NCBI GenBank assembly: GCA_949290515.1 | Contig: CASERZ010000003.1 | Location: 66,961-115,463 of the forward strand | Source: an uncultured Christensenella sp. | GTDB lineage: Bacteria > Bacillota > Clostridia > Christensenellales > UBA3700 | Direction: 5' to 3' | Length of the DNA stretch: 48,503 nucleotides | In this document: one piece after another, positions 1 to 6,286 of the stretch | Layout of the letters: each line of letters starts with the position of its first letter | How positions within the stretch are numbered: the first letter of the stretch is position 1 | Notes under the pieces: generated by a model | Databases searched by the model: none | What the model was told of the DNA's origin: nothing | The model's input: the letters and a program-made list of their open reading frames with translations, nothing else | Program-made: the position numbers and the translations under genes

Positions 1-633
1 GTAGTACAGAATACCGAAGCTTTTCTCGCAGGCAAAAAGGCAAACAACGTTCTTTTGTACGGAGATATGGGCACGGGTAAGTCCTCGACAATAAAGGCAC
101 TCATCAACGAGTATTACGACAAGGGACTTAGGGTCATCGAGATATACAAGCATCAATTTATGTTTATCAGCGATATCATAAGTCAGATTGCTTCGAGAAA
201 CTACAAATACGTACTTTATCTCGACGATTTGTCTTTCGACGACTTCGAAGTCGAATACAAATATTTCAAAGCGATTATCGACGGTGGTCTCGAAGTAAAG
301 CCTGACAACGTACTGATTTACGCTACGTCCAACCGCCGCCACATAATCAAGGAAAATTACAGCGACGGCAACGACAGGAGCGCAGACGACGAACTTCATA
401 AATCGGATACCAAAAACGAGAAACTCTCTCTCGTAGCGCGTTTCGGCCTGAGCGTATACTATCCTTCTCCCGACCAACAGGAGTTTTTGAATATCGTACA
501 CGAGCTGGCAAACCGCGCGGGTATAAAAATCCCTCTCGACCAACTGGACAAACAGGCTCTTACGTGGGCTATGCGCAACGGCGCAAAATCGGGACGTATG
601 GCAGAGCAGTTTGTCAACACTCTTTTGCACTGA
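1..633 (+). CDS. DUF815-family AAA ATPase, 5' end missing
   Basis: The reading frame is open from base 1, so the gene starts before the window; about 210 C-terminal codons remain. The visible part opens with a conserved stretch containing NNVLLYGDMGTGKSS, a Walker A P-loop, followed by a hydrophobic strand ending in LDDLSF that serves as Walker B. A sensor-like YATSNRR lies about 50 residues later. This order matches the DUF815 family, AAA-type ATPases near-universal in clostridia whose substrate is not established. The TTG at base 55 encodes an internal Leu of the P-loop region and is not a start. No terminator is evident before the promoter of the next gene. Family assignment is firm; function is not known. 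Confidence 0.85.
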   Translation, partial: VVQNTEAFLAGKKANNVLLYGDMGTGKSSTIKALINEYYDKGLRVIEIYKHQFMFISDIISQIASRNYKYVLYLDDLSFDDFEVEYKYFKAIIDGGLEVKPDNVLIYATSNRRHIIKENYSDGNDRSADDELHKSDTKNEKLSLVARFGLSVYYPSPDQQEFLNIVHELANRAGIKIPLDQLDKQALTWAMRNGAKSGRMAEQFVNTLLH

Positions 634-667
634 TAAAAGGTATATTGCTTATTAATCCCAAATATTA

Positions 668-697
668 TTGATTAAGAAATGCCTTTTATGCTATAAT
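668..697 (+). promoter_or_regulatory. Sigma-A promoter of the SIS-domain gene
   Basis: TTGATT (668-673) and TATAAT (692-697) are separated by 18 bp, with an extended -10 TG one base upstream of TATAAT. It lies about 30 bp before the next start codon, which has the ribosome site ACGAGGTG. Confidence 0.7.
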
Positions 698-727
698 TCT
701 ATTGTAATAATTTCTACGAGGTGAACT

Positions 728-1759
728 ATGACCACATTGATGCAACAAGAAATTTTCAGCGAACCCTCTATGTTAAAGCGCACGGTAGCGGCTTGTACTC
801 CCGTACTTCCCGCAATCGCAAAAGCTTTTAAAGAAAAGAAAATAACCAATATCGTTACGATGGCACGCGGTACCTCTGACAATGCCGCAACAGTATTTTC
901 TTTCGTATGCCCCCTCAAGACTGGTATTAAAGTAGGCAAATATCATCCCTCGCTCACTACTGTATACGATTGCGACGTGGATATGCAACATACCTGTATG
1001 GTAGTTATCTCCCAGAGCGGTATGTCCAAAGATACTATCGCTGTAATGGAGAAAGCTATGAAAAACGGCGCGCTCACCGTTGCCGTAACCAACAATGCGC
1101 AAAGCCCTATTGCTAAAAACGCAGACTTCCACCTCTTTATGGACGTAGAGGAAGAAAAGAGCGTAGCTGCAACCAAGACATATATAGGAGAACTCTTTGC
1201 TCTTTATATGCTTACTGACGCGCTCGGCGGAAATCTCAATCTCGATATGAACAAGCTTGCCGACAGAGTACAGGAAATACTCGATATGAACGCTCAGATA
1301 AAGGACGTAGCGGAAAAGCTTCACAAACTCAACAACTTTATCATATTGTCCAGAGGCACAATGCTCGGTACGGGTGACGAGTGCGCTCTCAAACTCACTG
1401 AGTGCTGCTATCTCTTCAACCGTTCGTATTCTTCGGCTAACTTTATGCACGGTCCTCTTTCCCTTCTCGACGACAAGGCAAACGTGATATTGCTTGCGCC
1501 TGATTGCGAATGTAAACAGGAATTTGCAGATATGGCAAAGAGAGCAAAAAATCTCGGAGCAAATCTCACTGTATTCAGCAACGTACCCGAGATACTCGAT
1601 TTGGCAACCAACAAGGTAATTATGCCCGACGCTAACGCACTCGAAGCTCCCGTGCTTTACGGCACCGCAATAAGCCTCCTCGCACTCAATATCGGTCTTG
1701 CGAAATGTCTTAACGTAGACACGCCCAGAAACCTCAACAAGGTTACCATAACACTGTAA
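728..1759 (+). CDS. SIS-domain sugar-phosphate isomerase/deaminase (GlmS isomerase-domain like)
   Basis: The 343-residue protein consists of two SIS domains with no N-terminal glutamine amidotransferase domain. The first SIS domain (about residues 40-165) has TMARGTSDNAA, VISQSGMSKDT for phosphosugar binding, and EEEKSVAATKTYI, the conserved stretch of the GlmS isomerase half. The second (about 195-330) has ILSRGTMLGTGDECALKLTE and FMHGPLSLLD. Stand-alone proteins of this type are usually amino-sugar-6-phosphate deaminases or fructosamine/agmatinyl-type isomerases acting in the cytoplasm; the substrate cannot be read from sequence. It is preceded by its own promoter and followed by a strong terminator, so it is monocistronic. 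The ATG at 728 has a good Shine-Dalgarno site. Confidence 0.85.
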   Translation: MTTLMQQEIFSEPSMLKRTVAACTPVLPAIAKAFKEKKITNIVTMARGTSDNAATVFSFVCPLKTGIKVGKYHPSLTTVYDCDVDMQHTCMVVISQSGMSKDTIAVMEKAMKNGALTVAVTNNAQSPIAKNADFHLFMDVEEEKSVAATKTYIGELFALYMLTDALGGNLNLDMNKLADRVQEILDMNAQIKDVAEKLHKLNNFIILSRGTMLGTGDECALKLTECCYLFNRSYSSANFMHGPLSLLDDKANVILLAPDCECKQEFADMAKRAKNLGANLTVFSNVPEILDLATNKVIMPDANALEAPVLYGTAISLLALNIGLAKCLNVDTPRNLNKVTITL

Positions 1760-1783
1760 CAATCAAATCAGCTACAATAAGCA

Positions 1784-1813
1784 ATACGGCGGATATTCCG
1801 CCGTATTTTTTTT
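1784..1813 (+). terminator. Intrinsic terminator after the SIS gene
   Basis: A perfect 10-bp stem (ATACGGCGGA with TCCGCCGTAT, loop TAT) is followed directly by seven T. Confidence 0.92.
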
Positions 1814-2394
1814 GCCGATAGCGAAAACACGAAAGTATAAGTAAACATAAAATGCAAGAGCACGGAAAGGGGGAGAGAGCAATAGCGTGGGAGTGCGACG
1901 AGAGTAAGAGAGTGTAAAAGAATAAGAGTGTAAAAGCGAGAGTGCGAGAATACGAAAGTAAAGAAAAATTACTCTCGTACGCAACACGTATACGCGCAAT
2001 ACAGCTATATATACAATTTACCTAAGGCTTAAATTGTATATATACTTTTATATAAATACTGAAATCATACGCGTGTGCGTATAAGTTTGCGCTTTTTGCG
2101 CGCAACGCTGTTGATATTGTACCATAGCCATATAACCTGACAGGCGGTCACATAAAATCTGACATTCTTCAAATGACTTAGCGTTGTATTTTGAATTGTG
2201 AGTTTGCCTTTGCAAATCTGAATACGGTATAATAGCTTTTCGTTTGTTCAGCATGCTTTAAAGGCGCATTAACAGAGTATAATAAAATCGGCGTTAAGAG
2301 CTGAGAATATGCCCGCCACGTCAATTTATATTACGTAGTCATATTGTTTTAAGACAATAAATATCCGCCAGTCTTACGGGTATTTTCGGATAAC
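1814..2394. other. Gene-poor interval with purine-rich repeats and a long hairpin
   Basis: No convincing gene is visible in about 580 bp. The top strand at 1850-1970 is strongly purine-biased and repeats GAGAGTG/AAGAGTGTAAAAG-like words, including AGAGTGTAAAAG twice. It is followed by a 15-bp perfect inverted repeat at 2006-2044 and two top-strand -10 boxes. A 68-codon bottom-strand frame (2048-2254) has no homology that I recognise and no good ribosome site. Confidence 0.5.
2006..2044. repeat. 15-bp perfect inverted repeat
   Basis: TATATATACAATTTA (2006-2020) and its exact reverse complement (2030-2044) flank a 9-base spacer CCTAAGGCT. There is no T-run, so it is not a standard terminator; it could be an operator or a processed-RNA hairpin. 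Confidence 0.8.
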
Positions 2395-2424
2395 AAAAAA
2401 AAGGAGCGTCAAACGCTCCTTTTT
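2204..2424 (+). ncRNA. Candidate small RNA transcription unit
   Basis: TTGCCT (2204-2209) and TATAAT (2228-2233) are 18 bp apart, with a second TATAAT at 2278-2283. About 165-190 nt downstream on the same strand is an intrinsic terminator (2395-2424). No ORF of note lies between. The unit is inferred from promoter plus terminator only; no known RNA family was recognised. Confidence 0.3.
2395..2424. terminator. Bidirectional terminator for the lipoprotein gene
   Basis: An 11-bp perfect stem AAAAGGAGCGT/ACGCTCCTTTT with loop CAA has A and T runs on both sides. It terminates the bottom-strand lipoprotein gene, whose stop codon is at 2463, and would also stop any top-strand transcript. Confidence 0.9.
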
Positions 2425-2462
2425 ATTTCGCTCGCGCAATTTGCGCTTGATTCGTCAAAGGA

Positions 2463-3980
2463 TTATTTCTCTTCCTCGTCTGCATCGTAAAGCGCGGAAG
2501 CGTAAAGCTTGACGTCGCTCTCGGTCATAAACTTGGGCAACTGATAATATCTTACGCCCTCTTCGTTTGCATCGTCGGAAACGTACTTGATGGTAATCTC
2601 GCCGTCCTCGTCCTTGCTTACGGCAGCCCTTCTCGTACCGCTTACGATTTCACCCGAAATCTTGCTGTCGTTTTCGCCGTTGTTTACGGGATTGTAGCTG
2701 TCAAGGTTCATTCTGAACAAATAGCTGTAAGTGTTGTCGATATAGTACATATATCCGTCAAGCACGGAGATATTGAGCCACGAAGTGTTGATTGTATCGT
2801 CGCTTATCTTGTCGGGGATAGCTTTCTTGTCAGCGTACTTGATTCTGTAAAGTACGTTGGAAAGAACGTAATACATATAAGTGTCGTCTACGGAAACAAC
2901 CTTTGCGCCGGTAGCTGCAAGAGTAGCGTAGGTTTCGGTATCGTTGACGTATGCGTTATCTGCTACGGGCTTGTAAAGCTTAAGAGCAGCAGCCGACATA
3001 TCGAGAAGTCCCTTGTCGAATCCGAGGCTTACGAAAGTGGAAAGGGAAGAAGTAGCAAACTTCTTTTCTCTCTCGGGATTGAAAGAGAAGTCCTCGTCGA
3101 ACTTATATCCGTAAGTTGCTGCGGAAGCAGCGGAGTTGCTGCCTGCCTTGGTGTAGTAAAGCACGTTTTCCTTAACGTCGTAAGAGAGAAGCGTGAAGAC
3201 GTACTGCTTGGAGAGGTCGCTGTCGCTTCCTTCGTAGGTAGAATCGGTAACGACTTCCTTAACTTCACCGTTGACTACAGCAAATACGTTGTTGTTCTGA
3301 CGTGCGTCGTTCTCGGTAGCCTTTACAAAGAATACTACCGAACTTTTTTCGGTAAAGAGTACGGAAGATACTTCGCCGGAAAGCGTGGAAGCCTTCTTGT
3401 CTACGGAATCAGCAGAGTAGCCTACTTTCTTGAGCTCGGTGCCCTCGTAATATACAAGCGCGTTCTGAGTAAATACGTACTTGGTATCGGTGGCGCTGAA
3501 AGTAGCGATTTCCTGAGTCTTGGTACCGTCAATCTTGGTACGGGCAGCTACGAGCTGGTCTACGAGCACGTTGCTCTGGTTGTCGGTTTTGGTAGAAGGG
3601 GAGAGATAGTATATCCACTCGCCGTATACGTAAATTCCGCCGTTTGCAGCAGTCGTATATATCATCTTGGGAACTACTACGTCGGTGCTCTTTATCGTGC
3701 CGTCTTCGCCGATTTCACTCTTCATAATGCTGCCTTTTACGGAAGCTTTTCCAAAATAGTTATCCTCAGGCTTGGTGATATTGGACGTCGAATCCATACC
3801 GTTGACGTAATAAACGTACTTGCCCTGCTGGACTATAAGACCGCCGTTGTTGACAGCCTCTTTGTCTTTGTCCTCGGTAGTGCCGATAGGACCGTACTTC
3901 GTGTTTTCACACGCAACGCATATTCCTACGAGCATACAAACTACGAGACAAAGAATGATAATCTTGTACAATTTGTTCAT
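2463..3980 (-). CDS. DUF5050-like beta-propeller lipoprotein
   Basis: The 505-residue product begins with a lysine-bearing N-terminus, a hydrophobic stretch (residues 7-23) and Cys24, so it is probably exported and lipid-anchored, although the lipobox (CVAC) is not ideal. The mature protein is rich in Tyr, Ser, Asp and beta-strand patterns with repeated motifs such as YVYYVNGMDS, EWIYYLSPS, YMYYVLSN and YMYYIDNT. These are blades of a DUF5050-type beta-propeller, a family common on clostridial surfaces with no known reaction. The C-terminus is acidic. The ATG is preceded by TAGGAG. It is a single gene with its own promoter and a strong terminator. Likely a binding or scaffolding surface protein; ligand unknown. 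Confidence 0.75.
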   Translation of the reverse strand: MNKLYKIIILCLVVCMLVGICVACENTKYGPIGTTEDKDKEAVNNGGLIVQQGKYVYYVNGMDSTSNITKPEDNYFGKASVKGSIMKSEIGEDGTIKSTDVVVPKMIYTTAANGGIYVYGEWIYYLSPSTKTDNQSNVLVDQLVAARTKIDGTKTQEIATFSATDTKYVFTQNALVYYEGTELKKVGYSADSVDKKASTLSGEVSSVLFTEKSSVVFFVKATENDARQNNNVFAVVNGEVKEVVTDSTYEGSDSDLSKQYVFTLLSYDVKENVLYYTKAGSNSAASAATYGYKFDEDFSFNPEREKKFATSSLSTFVSLGFDKGLLDMSAAALKLYKPVADNAYVNDTETYATLAATGAKVVSVDDTYMYYVLSNVLYRIKYADKKAIPDKISDDTINTSWLNISVLDGYMYYIDNTYSYLFRMNLDSYNPVNNGENDSKISGEIVSGTRRAAVSKDEDGEITIKYVSDDANEEGVRYYQLPKFMTESDVKLYASALYDADEEEK

Positions 3981-4024
3981 ATTAAACTCCTATATCGCAG
4001 GTAATTTATATAATAGCAAGTATA

Positions 4025-4053
4025 ATTATAATATAACAAAAAAGATATTGCAA
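4025..4053 (-). promoter_or_regulatory. Sigma-A promoter of the lipoprotein gene
   Basis: Reading the bottom strand, TTGCAA (4053-4048) and TATAAT (4030-4025) are exactly 17 bp apart, 45 bp before the start codon. Confidence 0.75.
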
Positions 4054-4161
4054 TAAAATTCTCAACTTTTTTTGTCACTTTTAACAGCCCGAAAGTAAAT
4101 CTTTTTTAAACTCGTTGCAAAAACAAACCTGCCCGATGAAAGTCGCAAGCAAAAAATACGG

Positions 4162-4839
4162 TTATTCTCCGCGTCTTGACCAGTCTATCTCGCCCCTGCC
4201 GTGCGCTTTGAGAAATTCGTTTGCCTTGGAGAAGTGTCGGCACTCCAAAAAGCCGTTGTAAAAAGACAAAGGGGAGGGATGCACGCTTTTAAGCACGAGA
4301 TGTTTTTGAGTGTCGATGAGTTTTTCTTTTGCCTTGGCGGGATTGCCCCACAACATAAAGACTGTGGGATATGGTGAGTCGCTAATCATACGTATTACCG
4401 CGTCGGTAAACCTCTCCCAACCTATCTTGGAATGGCTCTGAGGACAACCTTCTCTGACTGTCAGCACGGTGTTGAGAAGAAGCACTCCTTCCTTTGCCCA
4501 ACCCGTCAAATCCCCGCAATCGCTTACGGGTATGCCCAAATCGTATTCGAGCGCCTTGTAAATATTTACGAGCGAGGGAGGGCATTTGACTCCTTTGCGC
4601 ACGGAAAAACACAAGCCGTTGGCTTGTCCGTAGCCGTGGTAAGGGTCCTGCCCCAAAATCACAACACGTACTTTTTCGTAAGGAGTGTATTCAAACGCCG
4701 AAAGTATCTCTTTCATAGGAGGATATACGCGGTATTCGCCGTACTCCTTTCGCAAAAACTTTCTTATATCTTCAAAATAATCTTTGGAAAACTCGCTCTC
4801 GAGTTTTTCGTCCCAGCTGTTGTTGAGATGAGATGACAT
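4162..4839 (-). CDS. ung: Uracil-DNA glycosylase, family 1
   Basis: The 225-residue length is normal for family-1 UNG, which excises uracil from DNA in the cytoplasm to start base-excision repair. The water-activating motif GQDPYHG is at residues 63-69 with catalytic Asp65. The uracil-binding segment LLLNTVLTVREGCPQSHS follows, then the Leu-intercalation loop HPSPLS at 187-192 with catalytic His187. All key residues are intact. The gene is transcribed divergently from the PHP gene with its own promoter (4876-4905). Identification is secure. Confidence 0.97.
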   Translation of the reverse strand: MSSHLNNSWDEKLESEFSKDYFEDIRKFLRKEYGEYRVYPPMKEILSAFEYTPYEKVRVVILGQDPYHGYGQANGLCFSVRKGVKCPPSLVNIYKALEYDLGIPVSDCGDLTGWAKEGVLLLNTVLTVREGCPQSHSKIGWERFTDAVIRMISDSPYPTVFMLWGNPAKAKEKLIDTQKHLVLKSVHPSPLSFYNGFLECRHFSKANEFLKAHGRGEIDWSRRGE

Positions 4840-4875
4840 AATATCCTCATTATCCTCTTATTGAACGTTTTTTAT

Positions 4876-4905
4876 ATTTTACCACTTATAAAGCGATATT
4901 GTCAA
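4876..4905 (-). promoter_or_regulatory. ung promoter
   Basis: Bottom-strand TTGACA (4905-4900) and TAAAAT (4881-4876) are spaced 18 bp apart. The -35 box lies 10 bp from the oppositely oriented -35 box of the PHP gene, so the two promoters are back to back. Confidence 0.75.
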
Positions 4906-4915
4906 TTTACTACGT

Positions 4916-4944
4916 TTGACACGGCGCGCGTTTTGGAGTATTAT
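4916..4944 (+). promoter_or_regulatory. PHP gene promoter
   Basis: A perfect TTGACA (4916-4921), 17-bp spacer and TATTAT (4939-4944) precede the start codon by about 20 bp, with a GCAGGAG ribosome site. Confidence 0.8.
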
Positions 4945-4964
4945 ATTGTGCAGGAGAATATATT

Positions 4965-5768
4965 ATGTTTGATACGCACACGCACTGTATGCACTCGCAC
5001 GATAGCCAGCAAGACCCCGAAGAACTCGTAAAATACGCAATAGAAAAGGGCTTGGAATATATAGCAATAACCGACCATTACGACGGCGAACTCACGCTTT
5101 TGCCAGAATTTTCGTATATCCCGCAGATAGACCTCGACAATCACTTCAAAGCTATCTCTTTTCTCAAAGAAAAGTATAGGGACAAGATAGAGGTAGGAGT
5201 GGGCATCGAATGCGGTTTTATGCGCGAGGCTGACGGCATTTATCTCGAAAACCTCAAAAAGTACGATACCGATATTATAATAAATTCCGTACACACGATT
5301 GAGTACGAGGACTGCTACGAGCCTTCCTACTTTGCAAAACGCACAAAACGCCAAGCGTATTATGCATATCTCAAAGCCGTACGCGACAGTCTGGACGTAC
5401 CTTATCACTACGACAGCGTGGGACATATAGGTTACGTCATAAGAAAATCCACTTATGACGATATATCTCTCGACTACAAGGACTATTCCGATATACTCGA
5501 CGATATACTCAAGACGATTATCTCAAAGGGAAAAGCCCTCGAACTCAACACTCACAGCGAAGGTACGGGACTTGACTTTATGGCGTCGCCCGAGATAACC
5601 AAACGCTACAAAGAACTGGGCGGAGAGCTTTTGACTTTCGGCTCGGACGCACACCGAATAAACCGCCTTTGCGACAACTACGACAAGGTGTGCGAAACGG
5701 TAAAAGCACTGGGCTTTAAGTATCTTTTCAAATATCTCAATCACAAGCCCGTTGCCGTTAAAATATGA
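4965..5768 (+). CDS. PHP-domain phosphatase, histidinol-phosphatase HisJ family
   Basis: The 267-residue protein is a single PHP domain. Metal ligands are visible: DTHTHCMHSHDS at the N-terminus (His5, His7, His12), ITDHYD (Asp37-His38), an Asn/Ser-Val-His segment IINSVHTIEYED, a DSVGHIGY segment and a C-terminal GSDAHRI. This layout matches the HisJ/HisK class, which dephosphorylates L-histidinol phosphate using a trinuclear metal centre. No other his genes are nearby, so a different phosphomonoester is possible. It has its own promoter and terminator. Family call is strong, exact substrate moderate. Confidence 0.82.
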   Translation: MFDTHTHCMHSHDSQQDPEELVKYAIEKGLEYIAITDHYDGELTLLPEFSYIPQIDLDNHFKAISFLKEKYRDKIEVGVGIECGFMREADGIYLENLKKYDTDIIINSVHTIEYEDCYEPSYFAKRTKRQAYYAYLKAVRDSLDVPYHYDSVGHIGYVIRKSTYDDISLDYKDYSDILDDILKTIISKGKALELNTHSEGTGLDFMASPEITKRYKELGGELLTFGSDAHRINRLCDNYDKVCETVKALGFKYLFKYLNHKPVAVKI

Positions 5769-5789
5769 TTTATTTTTAACGTTTATAAT

Positions 5790-5817
5790 AATCCCCGAAA
5801 TTCAATCGGGGATTTTT
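5790..5817 (+). terminator. Intrinsic terminator after the PHP gene
   Basis: A 9-bp perfect stem AATCCCCGA/TCGGGGATT with 7-base loop is followed by a T-run. Confidence 0.9.
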
Positions 5818-5859
5818 TATTCTGTCCCGAATTAACACTGTCTCGATAAAAATCCCCTA

Positions 5860-5888
5860 TTGACCTTTAAGATATTTTCGGCTATAAT
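5860..5888 (+). promoter_or_regulatory. Strong promoter far upstream of the glycosidase
   Basis: TTGACC (5860-5865), 17 bp, TATAAT (5883-5888). Transcription from here would give about 390 nt of leader before the glycosidase ATG. Two weaker promoters lie closer (TTGTAA 6093-6098 / TAATAT 6116-6121, and 6226-6253). Confidence 0.7.
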
Positions 5889-6225
5889 GAATATAAACAA
5901 AAGTTAATGCAACTTGTGAAAATAGGGCTACACCGATAAAAAACGATATTAACTGATTCTTAATTTGTGTATCCGTGTCGATTTTCGTGCCAACTCAAAA
6001 GAGAGTGATTATTATCGAGCCACACTCTGCAAACAACCTTAAAAGGCTAATGTTTAATTTGCGTAAAATGACAGGTTATGTGATATATAGTATTGTAAAG
6101 CGCAAATCGCTATGCTAATATGAGTTTGCAAATTGATAAATAACAAATCGGGCGCAAAATTCTTATTGTCCGATAGCGGTGCGGTCAGCAAAATCTTTAA
6201 TACAAATCTAAACGCAATCAGTTTG
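5889..6225 (+). other. Long non-coding leader region of the glycosidase gene
   Basis: No ORF. Small hairpins are visible, for example AAGTT/AACTT near 5902, AGAGTG/CACTCT near 6002-6027 and CCTT/AAGG near 6037. I do not match it to a known riboswitch, T-box or 6S RNA. It could be a separate small RNA or a regulatory leader. Confidence 0.35.
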
Positions 6226-6253
6226 TTGACCTGACAGGGTGATATATGATAAA
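6226..6253 (+). promoter_or_regulatory. Proximal promoter of the glycosidase gene
   Basis: TTGACC (6226-6231) and GATAAA (6248-6253) have a 16-bp spacer, ending 33 bp before the ATG. The -10 box is imperfect. Confidence 0.4.
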
Positions 6254-6286
6254 CTCATATTAATAAAATCAAAATGTGAGGAAGTT

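Noticed and set aside
2048..2254. 68-codon bottom-strand frame in the gap before the lipoprotein gene
   Set aside because: No ribosome site of quality, no recognisable motif and unusual composition; likely chance.
5889..6225. Known riboswitch or T-box in the glycosidase leader
   Set aside because: No conserved T-box, c-di-GMP, TPP or ydaO-type core could be found by eye.
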